The notes: generated by a model not told the origin, from the letters alone. Shown: positions 12,102 through 23,790, counted from the first letter of the stretch. The stretch: DNA of 64,000 bases from Philhelius pedissequus (GCA_910595825.1 OU343160.1:112390251-112454250); one strand, 5' to 3'. Program-made: numbers and translations.

Positions 12102-12777
12102 CTCAAATCAATCTCGATTGCCAGAAAAGAGTTTTTCTTCTTGTGTTGTGTGAAAAGTTTTTGCATTTACAACCATTTTCAGACCTCGGATTTGTGGAGA
12201 AGCTATTGCATAAGCGAATCTGATTGGCTTTTCTATTATAGAATTGAAATTGAAAATGACATGTAAATTCTACTATATAAAAATAAGTCGGGTTTTCCTT
12301 CCTGACGCTATAACTCCAGAACGCACGAACCGACTTCCACGGTTTTGCATTCGTTGGAAAGGTCTCGGGCTCATAGCAAAGAAAATTCAGGAAAAATTTC
12401 AACAGAAAAGCGGAAAAATCGTTTTTCAGATACAGCGCCATCTCTGATACATAACATGTACTACAAACCAATATTTTAAGTAGATGGCGCCGGTGCGTGA
12501 TACATTGTTTGACAGCTACTCATTGTTCTCTGCTCAGTTAATTTCATGTGACAAGCCGGTATTGTGTTCACTGTGAAATTGTTAAAAAAAAGTAAAAAAA
12601 TAAGTTATTCGTTTCCTAACATTTCAATTGGAAACCATCAAATCAATCACGTGTATTGTGCAAATTTTTATTCAATTTCAACAGTAGGCATTTGTCTTTA
12701 AGGTGGTAAGTTGAACTATGTAAATTATGTGGATCATGCATTTGAGGCAAAATTCACCACTCTGTCCATAGTCCAAA

Positions 12778-13256
12778 ATGCCTAGAGCACGACGTGCGAA
12801 CATCGGCCGCCCCACAAGACATGCAAACCAGCAACAAGTGTATTCACAGAACTTAAGCGAAGAAAGACAAAATATAATAAGAGAAAATGCCCGATGGAGA
12901 CAACGCGTGAGCACACGATGATCATTGGCATCATACAATCGCTTGGCATTCCAATATGATCCCACTGCGAACTACAGTGATGATGAAAATTTAGATATTG
13001 GACCAATGACGACTATATGCCGATATAGCAATGCGTTAAAGTTCAAAGAGAAACGGCTGGATTGTGCTGCGCAAGTGGAAAAGTCAAACTGAATCCATTA
13101 CTTACACCACCACAGCCACTGAAACCATTGTCCGATGGAAGTGATCCCGATTCCAGCCATTTTCTTCAACACATCCTTGAATACAATAACTGCTTTCGCA
13201 TGACTTCCTTTGGAGCTAATATCATTCGAGAAGACGGCTTCATGCCGACTTGCAAG
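12778..13256 (+). pseudogene. Helitron protein, exon 1 (N-terminal region)
   Basis: ATG at 12778 opens MPRARRANIGRPTRHA, followed by an Arg/Gln/Glu-rich segment as in insect Helitron proteins. One in-frame TGA sits near 12919, and a one-base frameshift lies just before the CCASGKVKL motif at 13065. The segment with NNCFRMTSFGANI and GFMPTCK then runs to 13256, where a GT donor follows in phase 0. This region precedes the catalytic Rep core and often carries Cys/His pairs. Confidence 0.7.
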
Positions 13257-13402
13257 GTAAAAGATACAACACACATAACCAATCACTTACACCAACACAA
13301 TGAATTGCAACACATAACAACTACATATACACCACACACTACACCATCACACGATCAGAAGTTACACCGTATTCTTCAACAAATGATTGTTTGCAATTAC
13401 AG
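13257..13402 (+). other. Putative spliceosomal intron 1 in Helitron gene
   Basis: 146 bp beginning GTAAAA and ending TTGCAATTACAG. Removing it joins MPTCK to IQGQIYHLQGSM in phase 0, restoring the continuous family sequence. The intervening translation has no family similarity. Confidence 0.7.
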
Positions 13403-13875
13403 ATACAAGGACAAATATATCATTTGCAGGGTTCAATGGTGCCAACACCAGATGAACCGCATCAATTTCTGCAAATATATTTCATCTCGTCGATGACAGG
13501 GAACACAACAGTTAAAGAGACGAATTATTGAACAGTTGAAAGCATTTTTTCACGCTAATAATGCTGTGGTTAATATGTTCAAATCAGAATTGGAACGAAT
13601 GCCATCGGATACGCACAAATTTGTCATAAGAGCGGATTGTACCCCAACAGGTGAACATGTGCGAAGATTCAATGCAATCACTGTTAATGATGTTGCTGCA
13701 ATTATTGTTGGCGATCCAACTAAATCGCGAGACATTGTCGTTCAGCAAAGAAGCAATATCATGCATCGTGTAAACGAGACACATCGTTTGTACGAAGCGT
13801 TACAATATCCAATCATTTATTGGCAAGGGCAAGACGGATACGACATCACGTTGAAGATGGTCGATCCAATTACAG
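13403..13875 (+). pseudogene. Helitron protein, exon 2
   Basis: It begins IQGQIYHLQG and contains HQFLQIYFISS. A one-base insertion near 13517 shifts the frame. The other frame then carries RRIIEQLKAFFHANN, FVIRADCTPTGEHVRRFNA and ALQYPIIYWQGQDGYD to MVDPIT. The last base of the exon (13875) shares a split Gly codon with the next exon. These blocks match the Helitron_like_N region that precedes the HUH core. Confidence 0.75.
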
Positions 13876-13956
13876 GTACAATATTCACACACTAATTATT
13901 GCTATTATTGCTATTATTGGTTTCCATTAACAATTCATTTAATTTTGCATTTTCAG
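13876..13956 (+). other. Putative spliceosomal intron 2 in Helitron gene
   Basis: 81 bp with donor GTACAA, a T-rich 3' part and acceptor TTTTGCATTTTCAG. It is a phase-1 intron: splicing joins PIT-G to VSTNKNLSAMDYY. The unspliced frame stops at 13893-13895. Confidence 0.75.
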
Positions 13957-15127
13957 GCGTATCAACGAATAAAAATCTAAGCGCAATGGATTACTATGCG
14001 TATCGTATGATGATTCGTACACATGAGGAGAATGTCATTCTGAAGTGCCGTCGGCTATTCCAGCAAATTCGCTGTCGACATGTATGTCAAAGTCGAGACC
14101 GAACGTTTAGAGTTCATCCGATTCAATCAGGCAAATCTACGATCTGAGGACTATATACACTTGCGTGATGCTATTCATTCAGATGGTGCTGTTCAGAATA
14201 TTGGACGTCTGACGATTCTCTCATCATCTTATATCGGAAGCCCACGCCACATGCACGAATACGCTGAAGACGCTATGACGAACGTGCGAAATTATGGAAC
14301 TCCGGATTTATTTATTACGTTCACATGCAATCCGAAGTGGACGGAAATTGAACGTGAGTTGGAACCGGGCCAAAAACCGCAAGATCGCCATGACATAATC
14401 GCCAGAGTATTTGAGCACAAACTCAAGGTTATGATGGATGTGCTTACTAAGTATCGAGTTTTTGGTGACACACGTTGTTATATGTACTCGGTGGAATGGC
14501 AGAAGCGTGGACTACCGCATGCTCATATCCTAATTTGGTTTCTGAACAAATTACATTCAAATGAAGTGGATGACATCATATCAGCTGAAATTCCTGATCC
14601 AGTCACTGATCCCCATCTACACGACATTGTGACGACACAGTTGGTGCATGGACGGTGCGGTGCATTAAATCCATTATCGCCTTGCATGGCTGATGGAAAG
14701 TGCACAAAACGATATCCGCGACCGTTAGTTGCTGAAACAGTCACAGGGAACGATGGATATCCAGTTTATCGTCGGCGTTCAAAAGAAGATAATGGTCGAA
14801 CTATCAAAGTTAAAGTTCAAAATCAAGAGATTGAGATCGGAAATGAATTCATTGTACCATATTGCCCGCTGCTATCACGAATTTTCGAAACACATGCAAA
14901 CGTTGAGAGTTGTCATTCGGCCAAATCAGTCAAATATTTGTGCAAGTACGTCACAAAAGGCAGCGACATGGCTGTGTTTGGTATTGCGTCGGAAAATGCG
15001 AATGACGAAATCAAAAACTTCCAAATGGGCAGATACGTCAGTACTAATGAAGCACTGTGGCGATTATTGTCATTTCAAATTCATGAAAGATATCCCACAG
15101 TTGTACATTTAGCAGTGCATTTGGAAA
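13957..15127 (+). pseudogene. Helitron Rep (HUH endonuclease) core
   Basis: Rep nicks and rejoins Helitron ends by covalent tyrosine linkage. One extra A near 14068 shifts the frame; the frame from 14080 is then open. Visible motifs are LFITFTCNPKW, the metal-binding histidines in GLPHAHILIW (14508-14537), CTKRYPRPLVAETVTGNDGY, and the paired catalytic tyrosines in KYLCKYVTKG (codons 14935 and 14947). Both tyrosines and both histidines are intact. At about 15128 the sequence jumps to helicase-side sequence in a different frame, so the Rep-helicase linker is deleted. Confidence 0.85.
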
Positions 15128-16890
15128 ATGGCCAAAGAGAAGGATTCTCATTGGGATTTGATACTTGCGGATTCAGTTGTTTCATCAAATGCGTACCAAA
15201 TACGAACGCTGTTCGCAATTATCATCACCACATGTTTTCCTTCACAACCAATTCAGTTATGGAACAAATACAAAGACGACATATGTGAAGATATCTTGCA
15301 TCGCTTGCGCATTCAAACGAATAATCCTGACATCCAAATAACCGATGAAATCTACAATGAAGGATTAATTCTGATTGAGGATCAATGCTTGACTATTGCA
15401 AACAAGCTACTGATTGAAGTAGGAATGATTGCGCCAAATCGATTGATGCACGATGCATTCAACCAAGAATTAAATCGAGAGCTGCAATACAATGTTGATA
15501 CATTGCAGGAATTCGTTCGAATTAATGTGCCGTTGCTGAATGAACCGCAAAAACAAGTATACGAAATATTAATGCAAGCGGTGGACAATAATACTGGTGG
15601 TCTATTCTTCCTGGGCGCGCCTGGAGGAACAGGGAAAACATTTGTCATTTCATTGATTTTGGCCACTATTCGATCAAGATGTGACATAGCTTTGGCGTTA
15701 TCATCATCTGGAATTGCGGCGACTCTTCTAGATGGCGGTCGTACTGCACATTCTGCGCTTAAGTTGCCACTCAATTTAAACACAATTGATACTCCAACAT
15801 GCAATATTTCCCGATCCAGTGCAATGGGAAAATTGTTGTTGCAATGCAAGCTCATTGTTTGGGATGAGTGCACAATGGCACATAAGAAATCACTTGAAGC
15901 ACTTAACTTCACACTGGAGGATCTTCGGCGAGATAGCAACATCTTTGGCGGCTTAATGATATTGTTGGCAGGCGATTTCATGCAGACGTTGCCAGTAATT
16001 CGTCGTGGAACGCCTGCAGATGAATTGAATGCTTGCCTGAAGGCATCACCTTTATGGAATAACGTAAAAACATTATCGCTAACCACTAATATGAGAGTTC
16101 AACTTCAAAATGATCAAAGTGCTGCACAATTTTCCAAACAATTGTTAGCTGTTGGAAATGGAAAAGTCCCAGTTGATGCGACATCTGGATTAAATACTCT
16201 TGCCAACGACTTTTGCCGATTTGTAGACTCTCAATTAGCTCTTATTGAAAATGTTTTCCCAAACATTAGTGAGAATTATGCTTGGTTAAGTCAACGAGCA
16301 ATTCTTGCTGCAAAGAATAATGATGTACACGCACTGAATTTCACCATTCAATTAAAAATTGCTGGCGATTTGGTGACATACAAATCCGTTGATTCCATAA
16401 CAATTCCCGATGATGTAGTAAATTATCCAACGGAGTTTTTGAACTCTCTGGAGTTACCAGGATTTCCACCACATAACTTGCAACTCAAGGTTGGTACAGT
16501 TATTATGATATTGCGTAATTTGAATCCACCGCGACCTTGCAACGGTACTCGACTTTCGGTAAAATGAATTATGCCGAATTTGATTGAGGCAACCGGAACG
16601 GAAAGTACGCAGGTGAAAATATATGTATTCCTCGAATACCAATGATTACGACTGATCTTCCGTTTGACTTCAAACGATTGCAATTTCCAGTTCGTCTTGC
16701 GTTCGCAATGACAATTAACAAGTCGCAAGGCCAATCGCTTAGTGTTTGCGGGATAAATTTAGAAAATCATTGTTTTTCACATGGGCAGTTATACGTTGCG
16801 TGTTCACGAGTTGGGAAACCATCCGCTTTGTTTGTGTTAACGTCAGAGCAAAAAACAAAAAATGTAGCTTACCAAAGAGCACTTCAATGA
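15128..16890 (+). pseudogene. Helitron Pif1-like helicase domain
   Basis: A superfamily 1B helicase that would unwind DNA during rolling-circle transposition. The linker HWDLILADSVVSSNAYQIRT leads to Walker A GAPGGTGKT (about 15615-15641), Walker B IVWDECTM (about 15855-15880) and LAGDFMQTLPVI. The frame ends at 16567 in a stop after RLSVK. After a short disrupted gap, the last motif, LAFAMTINKSQGQSL with VACSRV, lies in the frame 16642-16890. So the ATPase core is intact, but the C-terminus is split and the fusion to Rep is out of frame. Confidence 0.85.
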
Positions 16891-17143
16891 AACGGATAAT
16901 TTGCGGACACGTATAACGCTTCGATTCAGTATTTACTCTGGATTCACTTTCATTTACTTAGAGAAGTTCAACTAATTAACACTTCATTTTTGTAATCGAA
17001 ATTAATTAATTACTGTTGTGAAATGAAACAAAATTTTTCCTTTTCAAATATAAAACAAAAAAAAAAAATGTTTCTTCATCAACGAAATGTTACATAAAAC
17101 GAAGCCATCTAGTGGCCAAACGGAGTTCGCCGGGTTTGGTAGT

Positions 17144-17689
17144 ATGAAATAAAATGCACGAATGGATCGCACGAACTTATGTTTGATCACATCGAATGCA
17201 AAAGTTTTGTGTTAAAAATCTAAATATATATTTAAAGCAGTTTTTTTACTTCATTTTTTATATATACAAAATATCTTTAATTTTTTTTTCTAAAAAAATT
17301 GGTATGACAGTCTTAAATATTATAATGCAAACTTAAAAACAAAATATTAAATCGGCTTAATCAAAGAAAAAATTATTCAAAATTCTGAAATAAATACTTA
17401 AACTAATTTAAGCTAAAAAAAGTACGCCATTTTATTTGTTAGATAAATTTGAATTTATGAGAAAAAAATTTTAAACATCTGTGGAGCGGTTTTTGAAAAA
17501 AAAAAGTTTTTTTTTTAAACTTTTTGAAAACATTTTTCAAAAAAAAAATTAAAAAACGCCTAATTCATAGGTATTCAATAAATACATATAAATATAATTT
17601 TGAAAAAAATTTAATGAGCAGTTTTCGAAATTTAAATTCAAATTTTTTTCTTAAATGATTTTAAAAATACAAAAAAATACTAATTAAAA
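17144..17689. other. AT-rich non-coding DNA
   Basis: Many A and T runs; no ORF, repeat or RNA gene that I recognise. Confidence 0.6.
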
Positions 17690-18125
17690 ATCTTGCTACC
17701 CGGCAACCTAATGATCGGCTAATGATCAACCATATGATCGGTCATAGCTAAAGATCCTCACTGATTTTTTTTATCAAAATCGTTAGAGCCGTTTGCGAGA
17801 AAAATAGGGTTGAACGTAACGGTTATATGGCAGGTACCGTAATTTTTTGAGCTAAAAAAAATTGTATTTCCCCTCTGTACACAACATAAAAAACTCTATA
17901 TACCAAGTTTGAAGCAATTCGGCCCACCCGTTTGGGCTGTAGGTATTTATGCATACATACAGACAGACTGACAGACATACAGACGGACAGAATTTGTAGA
18001 CCATCTTTTTTCCTCTTCGCTATCAACGTAATGTCATGTTTGGTTGTTATCTCAAAACTTTTATTTTTCGACGAATGCAAAACTTGCCTTATAGTACCTA
18101 TAATCGCAAGTAAAAAAATTTATAT
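17690..18125 (+). repeat. Dispersed repeat family A, copy 1
   Basis: Shares several blocks with 31325-31497 and 31995-32212: ATATGATCGGTC, AACGTAACGGTTATATGG, TTTCCCCTCTGTAC, the GACAGACTGACA tract and GTTATCTCAAAACTTTT. It ends TACCTATAATCGCAAGTAAAAA. Non-coding; a related shorter tail appears at about 21290-21350. Such CAGACAGACTGACAGAC-bearing repeats are common in insect genomes; the parent element is not identified. Confidence 0.7.
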
Positions 18126-18349
18126 TATTGTATATAAGAAGTAAAATGTATTTATTGTATCTTATAAAAAAAATTAATAAAAAAAAGAAAAAAAAAACAT
18201 GTATTTTTAGTAAAGGATTTCTTTATCCCTTCACTTAAATGGGTAGCTTTTCACAGACTTTCAATACAACAACAAACTTATTTTTCATTTTGATTATACT
18301 GTTTCTTGTAATTATGTATCTTGTCTGCATGTTCTGAACGTGAATTTTG
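18126..18349. other. AT-rich non-coding DNA
   Basis: No feature recognised. Confidence 0.5.
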
Positions 18350-18695
18350 AGTTCTAAATGTGAATTTTGGCGTTCTAAATGTGAATTTGTATCAATAATG
18401 CAGACTTATAGTGAAAATGCTATACTTCCATTCTAAATGTTAGTTTATATCAATAACGCAGGCTTATAGTGAAAATAATTTACTTCCAGTATAAACGTGA
18501 GCATATATCAATAATGCAAGCTTATAACAAAATAATTTATCTTCATTTTAAATGTCAGTTTATAACAATAAAGCAGGTTTATAGTTGAAATAATTCACTT
18601 AAACTTGAGTTTATATCAATAATCCAGGTTTATAGTGAAATAATTCCCTTCCATTTTAAATGTGAGATAATATCAATAATACAGGTTTATGGTGC
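18350..18695 (+). repeat. Minisatellite, about 57-bp period, six units
   Basis: Units are keyed by ATCAATAATGCAGG at 18391, 18449, 18507, 18564, 18615 and 18672 (spacing 58, 58, 57, 51, 57). They are imperfect (about 80% by eye) and so are old. Confidence 0.85.
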
Positions 18696-21107
18696 CACAT
18701 CCACCGGTTCCACCGGTGTACTCTATACTGCTAATATGATAACGTCATCGACCCTGGTGAAGATTGAGAAGTTGGAGGGAGATCCGGCACAATGTGCCAA
18801 CCTACTGCTAATGTAGCCGATAAGAGGAAATCGTGGAGCTTGAAACAGACCAAATTTCAGGACATAGTATTTTTGGACTTTATTTTTCTATTGTAAGATG
18901 AGTTTCTTTCATACTCGTAGAAAATTAGTTGCTTCTACGGTTATCGAGAATAACTTTACATTTTTTCAAAAGACTTTTCAAAAATTCATTGAGATGACCA
19001 CTTTCTTAAAAAAAAAAGACAAATTGGTTTTGTTTTCGGTGATATTTTTACAAAATAATTAACTTTCGATAGCAAACCACACAAGAGACAATTTTTTTTC
19101 ATATTAAAAGAAAATTCTTAAGCCATGGACGAAATGCAAGATTCGTCCAAAAAATTCTAGTCCAAGACAAATTAAATGCACGACATAGTCGCACGTTTTT
19201 GATCAATATATTTCAATTAGTTTGGAATTATTATTATTATTTGAGAACATTTAAATATTATTTTATATTAAATATATTTTCTTAAGATAGCTTTGCTTTG
19301 GGTTCATAAAAAAAGCTACTAATTTATTTAATAATGAAAAAAAAAATGAATCGTTAGAGTAGCTTCTATAAATATTAAATAATATTTATAAATTAATATA
19401 ATATAAAATATTTTTGTATAGCTACGTACAAACAAAAATAAATGATTAGATACCTACCTCCCATTTTTCAAACATAAAAAATGGTATGTATGTTAATTCT
19501 TAAGCCCAAATGAATAAACGTTGACTAGCGTAGCTTTAGGACTAATTATCGTGGAAATGCAATTAATAAAATAAATTTTCTGCTAGTTGACATTTACATA
19601 TTTAGTCCTTGGCTAAACAATCAAACATCAAAGGCGGTGGCTTAGTGAAGGAATAAGAATTGATATTAAGAACAAAATTTACAGGGACATAGAATAAAAT
19701 GAATGTTCGTGGATTTTCGATTTTTTATTAATTGAAAATTTTAGTCCGCAGACTTAATTTTATTTTATGGTTTAGTAAAGTCATGGACTAAGCACTTTTT
19801 TTATAATATTATGGAAAGAAAAGTAAGTTTCTATTGAAAAAATTCTAGAAGCCATTTTTTTCCAAAGTATTAAAATACATATTAATAAAGAATTGAAGTT
19901 ATTTTAAGAAACCCAACAAAGTATTTATGTGTGTACCTTGTATTTCAAAATGTTATTAAGACTAATACATAACTTAAGTAAGTATTTTTATAATTTGAGT
20001 TTAAAAAAATGGGTCGAATAAATGTGTTTTCTCAATGTAGGGAATCAGTAAAACTAAGTCCGAAGACCAGTTCTGAAGGGCAAATTTTTACATACAACCA
20101 AAGAAACAAACCTGAAGTTTCTTTTTTTACGAATCCAAAACCTGCCATATACATACCTAACTAGCTACATAATTTATATAATGTAGGTAGGTAAGGTACC
20201 AACTTTTTAAATGTTCAAATTTGTGTCTTTCTGAAAAAGAAAAATAATAGTATAACTATGTAACTAAATAAATACTTACACCACACGATTCATAATCTTT
20301 TTTTAAGTTCATAATGGAAAAGAATAACTAACTTTCTACCTACATGGCTATGTAATTAGTACTGATGATACTTTGCAACCTTGCCTACAATTACATATAT
20401 CGCATATGTTGATATAAGTATAGTGAATACTACCTGTAATGTTGCGTTAGAAAATCATTTTATAGGTCTTATATACAAAGGTCAAGCTGTCTCTATTTTC
20501 ATAATATTATGTATCAATACAATAAAATGTGATTTGAATGTAAGGAAAAAAAATCATTTTTTTAATTTGATACCTATAAACTTAAAAATTATTTTATTTC
20601 ATTTTACCTAAGTACAAAATTTTTCGTAAAATGTTAGGTATTGAAAAAATATTTTAAAAATATTTCCTTTATAATAAAAAAGATTTAAAAATCGAAACCA
20701 CCTTGCGTATTGACATATTTTCATAAGAAAAAATTGTTTGCTACCTGTCTCACTTCTAGACCTTGATAAAATAAAAACTGTAGCATTAAAATTTCTTATT
20801 AGAATTAAATGTTATCTTTTTCTCCTTAGTTAATTTCGAGCCAATTTCTACAAACTAACTTAATTTATAGCCAATTTGTAGAAAAATTTATTTTAGCAAA
20901 TCACCTAAGACACTTAAATAGGTACTAACCTAGGTAGGTAATTTTAGGTTTAATTTTAACTATATGCCTGTAAGACCTAAGGTTTTGAAGTGCAACTTGA
21001 ATTGCACGGCACTAGTTTGGCACAGTGTATTTGAGAACCGGGTATTGACTGTCTCATTTTTAACCCATGGGCGGCAGACAATTAAAATTGGAGGTATAGA
21101 AAAGAAT
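18696..21107. other. AT-rich intergenic DNA without recognised genes
   Basis: Only short chance ORFs are present. GTAGGTAGGTA/TACCTACCTA motifs recur from about 20160. No element ends or RNA gene recognised. Confidence 0.6.
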
Positions 21108-21182
21108 GCGCCTAGCGTGGGGACCGAACCCACACGTCTAAGTTAGCAATCAAACACTTTATCCACTGCGCCATTGCCACGC
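21108..21182 (-). repeat. tRNA-derived SINE head or tRNA pseudogene
   Basis: On the minus strand the sequence GGCAATGGCGCAGTGGATAA carries an RNA polymerase III A box (TGGCGCAGTGG), and GGGTTCGGTCCCC carries a B box about 30 bases later. The ends can pair imperfectly as an acceptor stem. The anticodon arm is poorly formed, so a SINE head or decayed tRNA is likelier than a working tRNA gene. Confidence 0.6.
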
Positions 21183-21802
21183 ACAAACCTATACCTACCA
21201 AGTTTAAAGAATATCGCTTCAGCCGTTTTTGGTGCGCTTCATGATCGTATTGTCAAGTTTGATTAAAATCTCAAGTTCGATTTTTTTTCCAAATGCAAAA
21301 CTTGTCATAGGTATACCTAATACCTACCTACATATATCGCAAGTAAAAACTTACGAATTGCAACCTTCCTACCTACTATTCCCATATATACCGCATACCT
21401 ACATAGATATGGTTAATTACTTTTACAACATCTTTTAAACGAATAGGTTTCTTGTTTCAAGGATTTATACAAATATCTGTAAGCATTTTTTTTAACCACC
21501 AATGCAAAGATGAAACAAATTGTAGGTAAAAAATAACCTACACTAATATAATACCTTCAAACCAAAAGCTACCTATTCGTAAATTACATAAACATTGAAA
21601 CATTCCCTTTTTTTCTATTTTCTCCCTCAATTCCTTTCATCTCTTTTACTCGCTCTATTATTGTCAGAACTGATAAATAGAACCCTCTCTTTCTTCTTTT
21701 CAGTTTCTAGAGTTAAATTTATCACTACACTAGCACCGTCGCATGGCATGCAAGAGAGTACAAAAAATCGACTCCATAAGAGTACTATAGGATTTATATA
21801 CA
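21183..21802. other. AT-rich intergenic DNA
   Basis: Contains a decayed tail resembling repeat family A (about 21290-21350, ending ATCGCAAGTAAAAA). Nothing else recognised. Confidence 0.5.
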
Positions 21803-22225
21803 ATGGTTGAGTGGGCAAATGCACTATTGGTTACCAATCTTATGAACACAAAAACTAAATTCGGAATGGGCTGTTCTAAAAGTGAATATAAAAACGCTAA
21901 GAATAAAAAGATTAAAACATGTAATAAGACTAAGCCGATCTCCTTTAGATAAGTAATGCAGGTTATAGGAAATAATGTCAAACGTAGAGAACCAATAAGT
22001 CTGGAAAAAGCCATCAAAATAGCCATATCATCTGCTAAGAAAACTGTTAGAAAAAACAGTGATATCATAAATACACACGGAGTTATTTCTGTACCGAAAA
22101 TTGGTGGTGTAATTCCATTTCTTGTATACTTATTTGGAGGCGCTGCAGGAGTAGCAAAGGCTGTCAATGATATTAGCATTGCTGAAAAAGATTTAGAGGA
22201 AAAAGATTTCATAGTCAACAAATAG
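21803..22225 (+). pseudogene. Polinton/Maverick-like small structural protein remnant
   Basis: ATG at 21803 opens MVEWANALLVTNLMNTKTKF. After one in-frame TAA near 21950 the same frame continues to 22225 with the hydrophobic block PKIGGVIPFLVYL and GGAAGVAKAVND. Proteins with a basic stretch followed by a PK-GG-PF block and GGAAG-AKAVND recur beside adenain-like proteases in virus-like repeats of many invertebrates; I take them to be minor capsid or membrane-active proteins. That role is inferred from neighbours. The Polinton/adintovirus link is from memory and unverified. Confidence 0.5.
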
Positions 22226-22245
22226 AATCCACTGCAGTACTGATA

Positions 22246-22442
22246 AATGGAATTGTAAATCTCGATTCCTCAGACGGCCCGGTACACATTGGGTAGCGCA
22301 CAATAGAAAAGACGGTCATATTGAATATATTGACAGCTTTAGAAATCTTCAACATCCTATTGAAATTATTAATCAAAATTATGACTCATTTAATTGTGGT
22401 CATTTGTGTTTAAGATTTCGATATGATTGTTATTTTCAATAA
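22246..22442 (+). pseudogene. Adenain-like cysteine protease remnant (Polinton/adintovirus type)
   Basis: A fragment of the C48/C5-like protease that processes capsid proteins in Polintons and adenovirus-like elements. NGIVNLD (22246 on) is followed, after a frameshift near 22279, by THWVAH, YIDSF and FNCGHLCL. The His, Asp and Cys of the catalytic triad are thus all still readable, and the frame ends at TAA 22440-22442. The N-terminal part of the protease is absent. It lies 20 bases after the structural-protein remnant on the same strand, as in a capsid module. Confidence 0.6.
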
Positions 22443-22576
22443 ATAAATAGAGTTTTATATACATATGGTTTCATTGTATTTTTTATTATCATGGCGATGA
22501 CACTTACACTAAGCGGCTCTACTTCTATTCTATCAGCCGAATATTTTCTTTAAATTAAGATCAAGTCTATGGTGGA

Positions 22577-23300
22577 TTGGTTGATTTTCAGAAAAACTCC
22601 ATACCAAATGTTGATGAGAATAATACTTCTTTCCATGTTGGAAGTTATGAAATTGAAATTCTTATAGGCTCGAATGAAATTGATGCAATTGCTTCATATA
22701 TATCAGAACAATTATTATCGCGAAATTCTACTATTCATATTGGAATAGAAGCAAATAATAACGCCATGAAATGTAAAATTCTATGTAGAGAGAAAGTTAT
22801 AGGCTCGAATGAAATTGATGCAATTGCTTCATATATATCAGAACAATTATTATCGCGAAATTCTACTATTCATATTGGAAAAGAAGCAAATAATAACGCC
22901 ATGAAATGTAAAATTCTATGTAGTGAGAAAGTTTATTTCAATAATGCTAGAACTATTGGAAAATTATTGGGGTTAAGTAAACTTGTTCTCAATGAGAAAG
23001 AACCTCACACATCCGAGTAATACTAAGCGAGTGTAATATCATTACTGGTTCTTATTATTATAATACTCCTATCATACCATACATGCATTTTTACCAGAAG
23101 CAGGATCAGGCTATACAATCATAAAAAATCCAAAATTCAAAAAATGTTATCTATTTACCAGTGAACGAGTAAGTACTATAACGCTAAAATTTGTGGACAG
23201 GACGGTGATCTAATAAATTTTGGAGGAGAAAGAATAACCGCACGATTACATTTAAATCCAAATCGAAAGAATGTTAATACATAATAATTATTTAACAGAT
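22577..23300 (+). pseudogene. Second Polinton-like structural gene remnant with internal duplication
   Basis: An open frame 22577-23020 is followed by broken continuation to about 23280 (VECNIITGSYY-like segment, YLPVNE, then a Gly-Glu-rich end). It contains a 135-bp in-frame tandem duplication, 22665-22799 and 22800-22934, differing at two bases. I associate the family with a conserved protein found beside adenain-like proteases in invertebrate virus-like elements; its exact role (penton or other capsid part) is uncertain. Confidence 0.4.
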
Positions 23301-23418
23301 ATCAAAACTAATAATTCAAGTAGTTTTACTAGAACATTAAAACTGTCAACAACCAAGTTATCTCCTGAAAATAAATCTTATCTTCTTTCATTAGAATTCA
23401 AACTAAAATAAAAAGAAT

Positions 23419-23790
23419 ATGAACGATATATTGGATATTATCCATGCACCAACCCATGATAATAGCATATCGAAGTTTGGATACGACAGCTATTCACCAT
23501 TTCTTCAGTCTATCAATCCAAGTGATGAAATAGGCATTCTCATCCAACAACAGGATTTATGTATATAACCCTGAGAAAGCTACATTTATATAGAAGAGAG
23601 TCTGAGAGAGAGAGAGAGTAAAACACATGGTACTGTTTCATCTGGAAAATTAATTAATAACGAAATAGCTTTTCTTTTTGAGGAAACACACTATGAATTA
23701 AATAGGGTAGACATTGAAAACAATAAAATCGTTGGAAGCACATCGACCTTAAAAAATTATATATCTTTAAATGAGGAAGTGGCCGTGGCA
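23419..23790 (+). pseudogene. Third Polinton-like gene remnant (candidate capsid protein)
   Basis: It starts MNDILDIIHAPTHDNSISK, followed by EIGILIQQQDLC. A frameshift and a short GA-rich insertion (about 23595-23620) come next. After that another frame carries INNEIAFLFEETHYELN and STLKNYISLN up to about 23775. This pattern of QQQD then a FLFEE-YELN block matches, as far as I recall, the N-terminus of a major structural protein in Polinton-like repeats. The 3' part is cut by the tRNA-like sequence at 23775. Confidence 0.4.

Larger units (their letters stand above)
7384..12170 (-). mobile_element. Jockey-like LINE, endonuclease-deleted
   Basis: A minus-strand LINE with ORF1 remnants (11841-12101 and 9703-11473) and an ORF2 remnant (7530-9700). 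Its 3' side carries a T-run on the plus strand (about 7395-7403), consistent with a short poly(A) tail. Both ends are approximate. Most of the endonuclease region is missing (see ORF2). Confidence 0.7.
12269..17143 (+). mobile_element. Helitron (rolling-circle transposon), Rep-helicase type
   Basis: The 5' end starts TCTACTATATAAAAATAAG, the usual TC start and leader of insect Helitrons. The body encodes Rep (HUH nuclease) and Pif1-like helicase. The 3' end is near 17139-17143 (GGTAGT), where CTAGT would be expected, so it looks degenerate and is approximate. The Rep-helicase frame carries at least three frameshifts, one in-frame stop and an internal deletion, so the copy is inactive. Confidence 0.75.

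Noticed and set aside
15382..16086. 234-residue minus-strand frame.
   Set aside because: Antisense shadow of the Helitron helicase.
21108..21182. Functional tRNA gene.
   Set aside because: A and B boxes are good, but the anticodon arm does not fold well; SINE or pseudogene preferred.
21730..22221. 163-residue minus-strand frame with hydrophobic stretches.
   Set aside because: It is the shadow of the plus-strand Polinton-like gene, whose motifs match known families better.
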